Origin: Thermoleptolyngbya sp046719575
GTDB lineage: Bacteria; Cyanobacteriota; Cyanobacteriia; Elainellales; Elainellaceae
Length of the DNA: 10,765 bases
NCBI GenBank assembly: GCA_046719575.1
Contig: JBDNCP010000155.1
Location: 1-10,765, forward strand
Direction of reading: 5' to 3'
Position 1 is the first letter of the stretch. Every line of letters starts with the position of its first letter. A program made the position numbers and the translations under genes. Below are positions 1 through 6,185 of this stretch, piece by piece. The notes below the pieces were generated by a model. It was not told where the DNA came from. It saw only the letters and a program-made list of their open reading frames with translations, and did no database searches.

Positions 1-75
1 TCTGCGGTTTTACACCAGCGCCTCCAGCTAACCCCAAAAGGGAAAGGCTGGGGCTTAGTCCATGCGCCAGATCCC

Positions 76-251
76 CAGATCCCTGGTTTCTGTCAATGCG
101 CTCCCAATTAGACACACCGATCTGAAATAGGGCTTACGCAGTTGGACTATTTCTCGCGGGTGCAGCCCGCGAGAAATAGTCCGAAATCCAAAAAATTCAT
201 CGCAGGTGCGTAAGTCCTGTGAAAGAAAGCTTAAAAGAAACCGGGGATCTG
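76..251. repeat. Outer inverted repeat around a MITE-like element
   Basis: CAGATCCCTGGTTTCT (76-91) and AGAAACCGGGGATCTG (236-251) are reverse complements at 15 of 16 positions and enclose the palindromic element at 130-217. This nesting suggests either one larger decayed mobile element with a second one inserted in it, or two independent palindromic repeats. No transposase or recombinase is encoded between the arms, so a non-autonomous relic is the simplest reading. Confidence 0.5.
130..217. mobile_element. MITE-like palindromic element
   Basis: The ends are near-perfect terminal inverted repeats: GGGCTTACGCA at 130-140 and TGCGTAAGTCC at 207-217 (one mismatch). Inside is a perfect 17-bp inverted repeat, 144-160 against 166-182, with the 5-nt loop TGCAG. 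About 88 bp long with no coding capacity, this fits a miniature inverted-repeat element mobilised in trans. Ends reading roughly GGACTTACGCA are familiar to me from cyanobacterial small repeats, but I cannot name the parent IS from sequence alone. No clear target-site duplication is visible. Confidence 0.5.
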
Positions 252-337
252 CGAACCCTATCCGTAAGTGTGGGGCTATGTATCTTATGAATTTTGTATC
301 TATGTATTAAACCTCTTGCATGAATGCTGTTTTGAGG

Positions 338-378
338 GTGTGAATCGTAGCGCGGCGTTACCGCGCCACGATTCACGC
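338..378. repeat. GC-rich inverted repeat / hairpin
   Basis: The arms 341-355 (TGAATCGTAGCGCGG) and 361-375 pair with a single A/C mismatch around the loop CGTTA. The stem extends by three further pairs (one a G-U wobble) at 338-340/376-378. No T-tract follows on either strand, so it is not a canonical intrinsic terminator. It resembles the REP-like palindromes around it. Confidence 0.6.
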
Positions 379-387
379 AAGAAGTCT

Positions 388-585
388 ATTTTGTATCTAC
401 TGGTCTGGCGGGGCTTGAATGATGGATGAGCAGGGGGTGCTTCGACTTCGCTCAGCACGCAATCGTTGAGGGGTGAGCCAAGTCGAATTTTGTATCTACT
501 GGTCTGGCAGGGCTTGAATGATGGATGAGCAGGGGGTGCTTCGACTTCGCTCAGCACGCAATCGTTGAGGGGTGAGCGGAGTCGA
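388..585. repeat. Tandem duplication of a 99-bp unit with REP-like ends
   Basis: Two adjacent copies (388-486 and 487-585) differ at only a few positions, for example GGCGGG against GGCAGG and the CCA/CGG change near the 3' end. Each unit carries the inverted pair TTCGACTTCGCTCAGCAC and GGTGAGCGGAGTCGAA (copy 1 reads GCCAAGTCGAA). Pairs of this TTCGACTTCGCTCA type are a widespread REP-like palindrome. Because 99 is 33 codons, the minus strand reads as a spurious repeated peptide containing LSEVEAPPAHPSFKP. I treat that as an artefact, not a gene. Confidence 0.8.
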
Positions 586-627
586 ACCCCGGACTATCGC
601 ATCGATTTAGCCCTGTCAACCCACTAT

Positions 628-660
628 GTATCTTCAAGGTATCTTCGAGGTATCTTCGAG
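628..660. repeat. 11-bp tandem repeat, three copies
   Basis: GTATCTTCAAG (628-638) is followed by two identical GTATCTTCGAG units (639-649 and 650-660). This is a simple slippage-type tandem repeat with no evident function. Confidence 0.8.
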
Positions 661-805
661 TTATGCCATCCGGGTCGGCATATCAGGCGGTACATATGCT
701 GGAGGGTCTGTATCTCAGCCGTCCTGCTATTACTTCACGCCAGGGATCGGTTTTTACGCACAAGCCCAGCCAATCCAAAAGCCAAAATCGCAAATCCAAA
801 CTCCG

Positions 806-1453
806 CTAGCCGACTCGCTCAGCCAACACCGCATAGAAGGGATCGCCGCCGCCCATGCCCAGCATTTGCAGGAACGCAGGCACAGACGGCTGGCGAGCTA
901 TCGTCTCAATCTTGCCGAAGCCCGGAATCTGCTCGAAATAGCGCTTCACCAGTTCTACGCGCTGCGGCTCCGACGCTTCCACCCACGCCTGAATTGCCTT
1001 CTGGAAAAACATCCGGTTGGAAAAGCTGACGATGGCAATGCCGCCCGGTTTTAGAATTCGATAGATTTCGGCAAACACGGCCTCTGGTCGCTGTAGATAC
1101 TGCACCGACACTGCGTTCAGCACTGCATCAAAGGACTGATCAGGCAGCGGCAGAAGCTGATTCTGGTTCAAGTTCTGCACAAAGTAGTGGTTGAGCCGGG
1201 GATTTTTTGCCAACTCCTCGGCGTTCATGCCGTGCCCTTCCACATGGGCAAACGCCATCTCCTCTGGCAAGTGAGACACCCAGCTACTCATCATGTCCAA
1301 AATTCGGGTATTCGGCTTCAGCCGTTCTCGATACAGATCGGTCAACTGCTGAATGAACCCATCGTCTACATGGGTGACGAAGCGCGGATAGTCGTAAAAC
1401 AGCGCATCATCTGTTTCATCGAGCTTGCGCCGCTGTGCAGGTTCCAAAAGCAT
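806..1453 (-). CDS. Class I SAM-dependent methyltransferase, substrate unknown
   Basis: This 215-residue protein has the layout of a soluble class I (Rossmann) methyltransferase. The motif I segment is residues 49-62, TRILDMMSSWVSHLP. It follows the hydrophobic strand and first aspartate but lacks the usual GxGxG loop. I know this MSSWVSH version from a methyltransferase-like family of cyanobacteria and plastid-bearing plants, so it looks like a family trait and not decay. Residues 108-143 (FDAVLNAVSVQYLQRPEAVF, then EIYRILKPGGIAIVSFSN) match the post-I acidic strand and the motif III/LKPGG turn. The N-terminal 30 residues are polar (EPAQRRKLDETDD). The start is the ATG at 1453; no strong Shine-Dalgarno precedes it. 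The next minus-strand gene is 228 bp upstream, so it is probably transcribed alone. The substrate cannot be inferred. Confidence 0.85.
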   Translation of the reverse strand: MLLEPAQRRKLDETDDALFYDYPRFVTHVDDGFIQQLTDLYRERLKPNTRILDMMSSWVSHLPEEMAFAHVEGHGMNAEELAKNPRLNHYFVQNLNQNQLLPLPDQSFDAVLNAVSVQYLQRPEAVFAEIYRILKPGGIAIVSFSNRMFFQKAIQAWVEASEPQRVELVKRYFEQIPGFGKIETIARQPSVPAFLQMLGMGGGDPFYAVLAERVG

Positions 1454-1574
1454 AAGAGACGGAGGGGGTTAGGGATTGGGGGTGAGGCAAATGGTTCTTA
1501 GGCAAACCGTGCATAGAAAGCAGCGACCCCTTACCGCAGTCCTAAATTTTGGATTGAGGATTTGGGAATCACTC

Positions 1575-1612
1575 ATTCCCTAGTATATTGCGAAATATTA
1601 AGCAGATTGTAG
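1575..1612 (-). promoter_or_regulatory. Candidate promoter of the methyltransferase gene
   Basis: On the minus strand a good -10 hexamer, TATACT (1587-1582), lies about 130 bp upstream of the ATG. The -35 region (around 1605-1612, ACAATC/TACAAT) is poor. It is the best sigma-70-like signal in the 1454-1681 gap. Low-to-moderate confidence. Confidence 0.3.
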
Positions 1613-1681
1613 CGCTGCTCAAGTGCTGACTCGCGGGCTACCTGCCTCATCACCTTGTTCGGCGAGGCCTACGAGCCGCCA

Positions 1682-2440
1682 TCACCCCACAACCCCAATC
1701 AAGCTTTCATGCTTTACCAACACCCCCGGCTCTCGCTGGATGGGTAGCACGTTCAACACGTCTGTCTGGGAGCAGTATTTCAAATCTTCGTAGCAGTGCA
1801 GGCGCAACAGGCGTTTGCCATGCGTGGCATGATGCAGAAGTTCCAACAGGCGATCTTGCCACTGGCTATAGAGACTGACTGCGCTGATCAATTCGTCGTT
1901 GCCTGCGAGGTCTTCTAGCGGAACGCCCAGTTCGGCCTGCAAGCGGTGGGCGATCGCCCCTGCACAGACCGTATCTTCTAGGGAAAACGCGCCTTCCCAG
2001 CCAGAGCCAACCAGCCACACGGTTTCGGGACGATGGGCTAGCAGATAATCCACAACGGCTTGGCGGTTGACCAGCGCCGCGGCGATCACCGTTTCGGCAG
2101 ACTGGATCGAGGTCAGGGCGCGAGTGCCGTTGGTGGTGCTGATGAACAATCGCCGCCCCATGACAACCTCTGGCGTGCAGTCGAGTGGCGAGTTGCCAAA
2201 GTCAAACCCGTCCACTTTTGCGCCGCCGCGTTCTCCCGCCCGAATTCGCTTTTCGGGGGCCCAAGATTCGCTCACCCGCATTAACTCGTTAAGGTCGCTA
2301 AACACCTGAACTGCTTCGGCTCCAGCGTTTAGCGCGGTAGCCATAGTACTGGTGGCGCGGAGTACGTCGATGGCGATCGCACAGTCAGGCGTTTCGCCGG
2401 AAGGAATCAGTTCCGGTGTATGGAAAACGAACAGCTTCAC
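1682..2440 (-). CDS. comB: ComB-family 2-phosphosulfolactate phosphatase
   Basis: This 252-residue protein, close to the family's usual length, matches ComB, which hydrolyses 2-phosphosulfolactate to sulfolactate and phosphate and was defined in coenzyme M synthesis. Family landmarks are visible: AIDVLRATST (23-32), ERGG and DGFDFGNSP (70-85), STTNGTRAL (101-109), and GSGWEGAFSLEDTVCAGAI (145-163), rich in the acidic and glycine residues expected of the metal-dependent active site. The protein is soluble with no signal peptide. The start is GTG at 2440, preceded by AAGG about 10 nt upstream; starting here gives the usual MKLFVF-type N-terminus. The gene is flanked by unrelated metabolic genes at 225-230 bp. 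Cyanobacteria are not known to make coenzyme M, so the physiological substrate is open (sulfolactate metabolism or a promiscuous phosphatase). Confidence 0.9.
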   Translation of the reverse strand: MKLFVFHTPELIPSGETPDCAIAIDVLRATSTMATALNAGAEAVQVFSDLNELMRVSESWAPEKRIRAGERGGAKVDGFDFGNSPLDCTPEVVMGRRLFISTTNGTRALTSIQSAETVIAAALVNRQAVVDYLLAHRPETVWLVGSGWEGAFSLEDTVCAGAIAHRLQAELGVPLEDLAGNDELISAVSLYSQWQDRLLELLHHATHGKRLLRLHCYEDLKYCSQTDVLNVLPIQREPGVLVKHESLIGVVG

Positions 2441-2451
2441 AGGTTGACCTT

Positions 2452-2479
2452 GTTAAGAAATACTGGTTGAGAAATACTG
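2452..2479. repeat. 14-bp tandem duplication in the comB leader
   Basis: GTTAAGAAATACTG (2452-2465) is immediately repeated as GTTGAGAAATACTG (2466-2479), one mismatch. It lies 12-40 bp upstream of the comB GTG start, in the presumed 5' untranslated region, so copy number could affect translation initiation, but nothing else shows this. Confidence 0.7.
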
Positions 2480-2556
2480 CCGACTAACATCTTACGTTGT
2501 CTTGTGTCGGCTATCTCAGGCAAAACCATCCAAGAAAACCTGCGGATGGATTGACC

Positions 2557-2578
2557 CATCTCTAGATCATCTCTAGAT
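2557..2578. repeat. 11-bp perfect tandem duplication
   Basis: CATCTCTAGAT occurs twice in a row (2557-2567 and 2568-2578) in the panE-comB gap. A plus-strand TTGACC (2551-2556) precedes it, but the matching -10 is weak. Confidence 0.7.
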
Positions 2579-2665
2579 ATAACGGACACAACAGAGAAGC
2601 CACAGAATCCCTTGCCCCGCCAACAAACGTCCAGACAAGGGAGTTAAGCAGCTTTCAGAGAATTT

Positions 2666-3628
2666 TTAATTGCCCCGCTTCAAACCGCGATTTTGTACGT
2701 CTAGAAATCGCAGTTGATGATATAGCGTTTGAATCTGAGGCAGGTCAGTGCCCACCGCCTGCGCCGTCCGCAGCGGATTGCCATACATCGCTTCGACTTC
2801 CAAGGGGCGCTGTTCGTCATAGTCAATTTTCATGCTGGTGCGGTAGGGCTTCATTTTTGCCGTGTGATCCAGCATCGTCTGCACGAATTCTGGAGCGATC
2901 GCCCGTCCCTGCGCCGCCGCCCCCTGCATCACCTCCCGCATTAGCGCCTCCGCCAGCGCCCGCGCATCGGGGTTCGTCATCATCTCCTGCGTGGTCGCAT
3001 TCAGCACCACAGACAGCCCGTTAAACGGAATATTCCACATCAGCTTTTTCCAGCGAGCCAACACCAGGTCTTCGGCCATCTCAATGGGAATGCCCGCCCG
3101 CTCAAAGTCGGCTGCAATCTGCCGGAGACGATCGGTAATGCCGACAGCCTCGCCAGTTGCGCTGTATTCGCCCATCGCAATCTTTTTGTAGTCCAGATGG
3201 CGAATGTGCCCCGGCCCGACCTTGTTGGAACAGAGGAAGCATAGCCCGCCAAGGATGCGCTCTGGGCCGGCGATCGCCGCTGCTGCTGCCTCCACACCCA
3301 GCCCATTTTGCAGCACCAGCACCACGCCATCGTCCTTCACCACCGGCGGCAGCAGTTCGGGCAGCAGGTGATTCTGCGTCGTCTTTAGCGCCACCACCAC
3401 CACATCGCAGCGCGGCATATCGGGCGATCGCCGATAGGCGTTTACCTGGGGCAGCGCAAAATCTCCATCCGGTGACTCGATCACCAGCCCATGCTGCTGC
3501 ACATGGTCAAAGTCGCTCCGCAGCAGATAGTGGACCTCTAGCCCCGCCTTTTGCAAGCACGCGCCATAGTAGCCGCCTAGCGCCCCCGTGCCCAAAATGG
3601 CGTAGGTCAATCCTGAAGCCCTATCCAT
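2666..3628 (-). CDS. panE: 2-dehydropantoate 2-reductase (PanE/ApbA family)
   Basis: PanE reduces 2-dehydropantoate (ketopantoate) to pantoate with NADPH in pantothenate/CoA synthesis in the cytosol. The 320-residue protein is at the family's normal length. An N-terminal Rossmann loop GTGALGGYYG (13-22) binds the nucleotide. ALKTTQN (80-86) and LVLQNGLG (104-111) are the conserved NADPH-domain segments. RWKKLMWNIPFN (192-203) carries the likely catalytic lysine (K195) and asparagine (N199). TSMKIDYDEQRPLEVEA (264-280) matches the C-terminal serine/glutamate substrate site. The ATG at 3628 has GAGGA seven bases upstream, a good Shine-Dalgarno. The family contains paralogues of unproven substrate, so the enzyme class is firm but the pantothenate role is inferred. 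Confidence 0.9.
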   Translation of the reverse strand: MDRASGLTYAILGTGALGGYYGACLQKAGLEVHYLLRSDFDHVQQHGLVIESPDGDFALPQVNAYRRSPDMPRCDVVVVALKTTQNHLLPELLPPVVKDDGVVLVLQNGLGVEAAAAAIAGPERILGGLCFLCSNKVGPGHIRHLDYKKIAMGEYSATGEAVGITDRLRQIAADFERAGIPIEMAEDLVLARWKKLMWNIPFNGLSVVLNATTQEMMTNPDARALAEALMREVMQGAAAQGRAIAPEFVQTMLDHTAKMKPYRTSMKIDYDEQRPLEVEAMYGNPLRTAQAVGTDLPQIQTLYHQLRFLDVQNRGLKRGN

Positions 3629-3710
3629 GCTGCTGTCCTCTTTGCCAGCGAGTAACGTCTACTCATATCTTGCACCAGAGGGAGCCACACAACGCGCAGC
3701 CACCTCTGAT

Positions 3711-3747
3711 GTGGCTTTCAGGGGTGTGCTGCGTCCCTGAAAGCCAC
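3711..3747. repeat. Perfect 13-bp inverted repeat between cdsA and panE
   Basis: GTGGCTTTCAGGG (3711-3723) and CCCTGAAAGCCAC (3735-3747) pair perfectly around an 11-nt loop. It lies downstream of cdsA and about 80-120 bp upstream of panE on the minus strand. No T-tract follows on either strand, so it is not a canonical intrinsic terminator. It may still end cdsA transcription, or be a REP-like palindrome or a leader structure of panE. Confidence 0.7.
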
Positions 3748-3750
3748 TAA

Positions 3751-3780
3751 CTTGCAATACCTTGCAATACCTTGCAATAC
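3751..3780. repeat. 10-bp perfect tandem triplication
   Basis: CTTGCAATAC is present three times without a mismatch (3751-3760, 3761-3770, 3771-3780), starting three bases beyond the 13-bp hairpin. The perfect identity implies a young or length-unstable array. Confidence 0.85.
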
Positions 3781-3864
3781 ATAGACAGGGGGAATGAGAC
3801 AGGGTGAATGGGCAGGGCAGCGAGAGACAGCAGGCAAAGAATTTCGTCCTATCGTCCCACATCT

Positions 3865-4734
3865 CTAGGCAGGCAGCAGCGGCAACAGCAGCGTTACAAA
3901 ATAGTAGACCAGCGGCGCAGTGAACACATAGCTATCAGCCCGATCGAGAATGCCGCCGTGGCCAGGAATCAGTTGCCCAGAATCCTTCACGCCTGCGTCG
4001 CGCTTCATCATCGATTCCGTTAGATCCCCCAACAGACTGGCAATGCCGATGATCAGCCCCAGCGCCATGCCCGTCAGGGGAAAGCCCGGCCACCGCAACA
4101 GCCAAGAGCCGATCGTGCCAACGGCAACGCTACCCAACACGCCCAGCACTGCACCCTCGACCGTTTTCTTGGGGCTAATCGCCGACAGGCGCGTTTTGCC
4201 AAACAGTTTGCCAAATACATAAGCTCCAATATCTGCGGCCCAAATGCAGCCAAAGGCAATGAGCATTGTTGTCAGCCCCGGCGGTAGTGCTTGCCAATCG
4301 GCCCAGGACAGGGGCAAAAAGCCGTTCAGCGGCAGGTTGCTGACCTCTGCTTGGCCGAGCGATCGCAGCCGCACCCAATAGCTTGGCAGATAGCCGCCGT
4401 AAAACAGCCCCAGGATGGAAGCAGAAATATCGGCGATCGTCGCCAGCTTGGGCTGAAACAGCAGATAAAAGCAAATACAGGTTCCCGCGACGGGCACGAC
4501 GGCATCGGCCAGCGTGGGCGAGAGCGTGGCAGTCACCAAAACAAGCTGGCTAACTGCTAGCGTGGTTTTTGCTGCCGGAGCCATGCCCTTGGCGCGGCAA
4601 AGCTGAAAATATTCCAATTGCCCCAGATACACCATCAGCGCAACGCCCAGGGTGAAGTACCACCCGCCCAAACACACCATTCCCAAGGCCAGAATAATGG
4701 CGATAATAGCGCTGAGAACACGGGGCGATGCCAT
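3865..4734 (-). CDS. cdsA: Phosphatidate cytidylyltransferase (CDP-diacylglycerol synthase)
   Basis: CdsA makes CDP-diacylglycerol from CTP and phosphatidic acid, the branch-point of phospholipid (in cyanobacteria, phosphatidylglycerol) synthesis, in the inner membrane. The 289-residue protein is highly hydrophobic with about seven or eight likely membrane spans. The family signature is intact near the C-terminus: from S241 through KRDAGVKD (244-251), IPGHGG (256-261) and the DRADS segment (264-268), carrying the metal- and CTP-binding acidic and lysine residues. ADIGAYVFGKLFGKTRLS (167-184) followed by PKKTVEG is the other conserved block. The ATG at 4734 has no obvious Shine-Dalgarno; a short repeat array sits directly upstream. 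CbiT lies 345 bp upstream on the same strand, a neighbour pair I recall from other cyanobacteria (not verified). Confidence 0.95.
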   Translation of the reverse strand: MASPRVLSAIIAIILALGMVCLGGWYFTLGVALMVYLGQLEYFQLCRAKGMAPAAKTTLAVSQLVLVTATLSPTLADAVVPVAGTCICFYLLFQPKLATIADISASILGLFYGGYLPSYWVRLRSLGQAEVSNLPLNGFLPLSWADWQALPPGLTTMLIAFGCIWAADIGAYVFGKLFGKTRLSAISPKKTVEGAVLGVLGSVAVGTIGSWLLRWPGFPLTGMALGLIIGIASLLGDLTESMMKRDAGVKDSGQLIPGHGGILDRADSYVFTAPLVYYFVTLLLPLLPA

Positions 4735-4744
4735 AGAGAATCAA

Positions 4745-4784
4745 GATATTGAGCGATATTGAGCGTGATATTGAGCGTGAATGA
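4745..4784. repeat. 10-12-bp tandem repeat in the cdsA leader
   Basis: GATATTGAGC occurs at 4745-4754, 4755-4764 and 4767-4776, the last preceded and followed by GT, then a decayed GAATGAGC. The array ends 10 bp from the cdsA start codon, where a Shine-Dalgarno would be expected, and none is seen. Confidence 0.8.
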
Positions 4785-4908
4785 GCAATCGATCCACAAT
4801 AAAGAAACCGTAAAGAGAGACTTAAGCAGAGGTTAAAAACTACTCTGGCATATTTTGGCGTGCATCCTTCACAAAGCACGCCCGTTTGCGGTCTTATTTA
4901 CAGGTTTG

Positions 4909-4940
4909 GTTGATATCGGGTTTCGTTGACACCGGGTTTC
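4909..4940. repeat. 16-bp tandem duplication
   Basis: GTTGATATCGGGTTTC (4909-4924) is followed directly by GTTGACACCGGGTTTC (4925-4940), two mismatches. It lies mid-way in the 345-bp cbiT-cdsA gap, in no recognisable regulatory context. Confidence 0.7.
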
Positions 4941-4957
4941 CTTTACATATTGTAAGG

Positions 4958-4975
4958 GCGCTCTCATCAGAGCGC
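4958..4975 (-). terminator. Hairpin downstream of cbiT, possible weak terminator
   Basis: GCGCTCT (4958-4964) and AGAGCGC (4969-4975) pair perfectly around CATC. The hairpin is about 105 bp past the cbiT stop on the transcribed minus strand. It is followed there by CCTTACAATATG, not a T-run, so termination would be weak at best. Confidence 0.35.
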
Positions 4976-5079
4976 TTGTCGCTAAAACGGCAGGTAGAAG
5001 CGACAGGACAGCGATTTGGATTTAACACTTGAGGTCAATAGGCTGGAGGGGGCGATCGCCCTCGTGACACTCCTCCCCG

Positions 5080-5682
5080 TCACTCTCCTTTTTCGCCGCT
5101 GACGATAAACATCGGGTCGAGCGCCGCAAACACCTGATGAATGCCGCGATTTTCCAGGCGGTTGATCACCGACTGCACCACTTCCACATTGCGAACCTGG
5201 AGGCTGGCCAGGCATTCCGAAATGGCGTAGAGCGTTTCCAGATTGGTGGCGATCGCCACAATTCGCCCCCCTGGCAGCAAATAGCGCCATGCTGCCTGCA
5301 AAATTGCCTTCACCGATCGCCCGCCCTCCACACACACGCAGTCTGGCGGGTCGGACAGGTCACTCAAACACTCCGGAGCGCTGCCCTCTATCACTTCTAC
5401 GGTCTTCACCTCAAAGCGATCGCAGTTGCGGCGAATCAGGCTGGCCACTTCCTCATCTCGCTCGATGGCATAGACCTTGCCCAGCGGACATAGCAGACCC
5501 ACCTCCACCGGAATCGTGCCCGTGCCCGCGCCAATATCCCACAGCACCGCATCCGGCCGCAGCCGCAGTTGCGACAGCAGCAGCACCCGAATTTCGCGCT
5601 TGGTGAGCGGAATCCCCGGCAACTGCTCGAAGCGGTCGTCGGGAATGCCAGACGTGACATACGGCCAAAGGGAAGAAGCCAT
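5080..5682 (-). CDS. cbiT: Cobalt-precorrin decarboxylating C15-methyltransferase subunit CbiT
   Basis: CbiT methylates C15 and decarboxylates the C12 acetate side chain of the corrin ring intermediate, a mid-pathway step of cobalamin synthesis; in other lineages it is fused to CbiE as CobL. This 200-residue protein is a stand-alone CbiT of normal size. GIPDDRFEQLPGIPLTKREI (12-31) is the characteristic CbiT lead-in. LWDIGAGTGTIPVE (47-60) is an intact SAM-binding motif I. AIERDEE (72-78) carries the acidic motif II residue, EGGRS (119-123) replaces the usual GGSG substrate loop, and LLPGGRIVAIATNLETL (135-151) follows. The ATG at 5682 is preceded only by a distant AAGG, so initiation signals are weak. 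No cobalamin riboswitch is visible upstream. Confidence 0.93.
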   Translation of the reverse strand: MASSLWPYVTSGIPDDRFEQLPGIPLTKREIRVLLLSQLRLRPDAVLWDIGAGTGTIPVEVGLLCPLGKVYAIERDEEVASLIRRNCDRFEVKTVEVIEGSAPECLSDLSDPPDCVCVEGGRSVKAILQAAWRYLLPGGRIVAIATNLETLYAISECLASLQVRNVEVVQSVINRLENRGIHQVFAALDPMFIVSGEKGE

Positions 5683-6185
5683 GCAAACTAGAACCTTGCG
5701 CTACACCGGGCGCGGGTGGAATCTGACCCACGGGCGATCGCCATTGGCCTTATCTTAAACAGCCCCGACAAAATCTGAAACCAGGGCGCTCAAGACATCA
5801 TCCAGAAGACGACAGGGCAGATTCTTGATCGAAACCTGAGAGTCTGACCTATAACAGGGGCCAAGAGGTTGGGAGGGTTGGAGAGAGGGAAGAGGGAAGA
5901 GGGAAGAACGAAGAACGAAGAACGAAGAACGAAGAGGGGAGAGGGTCTGTTTTTCGCTTTTCGTTTTTTCCGTCCCTCCCCCGTTACCCCACTATTTCAT
6001 CACCCCAAAACTCTCCGGACATCCACGCCATATCCCTGCAAAGTACTAAACGCCTTTGCCTTAAAAATCTGTCTTCAGAGACATAAACCTATCGGAACAT
6101 CTGTCAATAGGTATTTAATCTTCTTAACCAACAAAGTGCTATTCTCCTCATGTGTGTGGAGTGATTTTTCTGGAGTGCATAGGTT
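5683..6185. other. Divergent intergenic region between cbiT and glmM
   Basis: This 503-bp gap separates the minus-strand block from the plus-strand block and should hold promoters for both directions. The content is a HIP1 site near 5734, a heptanucleotide repeat (5887-5935), a pyrimidine-rich stretch (5950-6000) and an AT-richer segment (6050-6170) upstream of glmM. A loose sigma-70-like pair TTGATC (5825) / TATAAC (5850) has 19-bp spacing and I do not trust it. No gene or riboswitch is recognisable; the one plus-strand frame that crosses it is repeat-encoded. Confidence 0.6.
5887..5935. repeat. Heptanucleotide short tandem repeat (STRR-like)
   Basis: Seven 7-bp units run in register: three GGGAAGA (5887-5907) then four ACGAAGA (5908-5935). 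Heptanucleotide tandem repeats (STRRs) are a known feature of cyanobacterial genomes. The block of identical variants suggests two separate expansion events. It lies 250 bp upstream of glmM. Confidence 0.85.

Larger units (their letters stand above)
1..805. other. Gene-free, repeat-rich region
   Basis: I see no credible protein gene here. The open frames in this stretch are translations of repeats, or run antisense into the methyltransferase gene. The region holds nested inverted repeats (76-251), a hairpin (338-378), a 99-bp tandem duplication (388-585) and an 11-bp triple repeat (628-660). The phrase ATTTTGTATCTA recurs near 291, 388 and 487. Bases 661-805 are low-complexity CCAAAA-rich spacer with nothing recognisable. 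No HIP1 octamer occurs here, unlike the gene-bearing part of the window. Confidence 0.7.

Noticed and set aside
300..557. 85-codon minus-strand frame with an internal 33-residue repeat
   Set aside because: It is the translation of the 99-bp tandem REP-like repeat; composition and context are not those of a gene.
572..620. tRNA T-arm-like string GAGTCGAACCCCGGAC
   Set aside because: It is the end of the REP-like palindrome; no acceptor stem, anticodon arm or D arm can be built around it.
2551..2583. Plus-strand promoter TTGACC with TAGATA or TATAAC
   Set aside because: The 17-bp-spaced -10 matches only three of six bases and TATAAC is 21 bp away; it would only transcribe antisense to panE.
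3157..3750. 197-codon plus-strand frame
   Set aside because: Antisense shadow of panE in GC-rich sequence; Pro/Ala/Arg/His-rich with no domain, and the minus-strand gene is secure.
5683..5760. Cobalamin riboswitch upstream of cbiT
   Set aside because: No B12-box-like conserved segment or long structured leader is visible on the minus strand.
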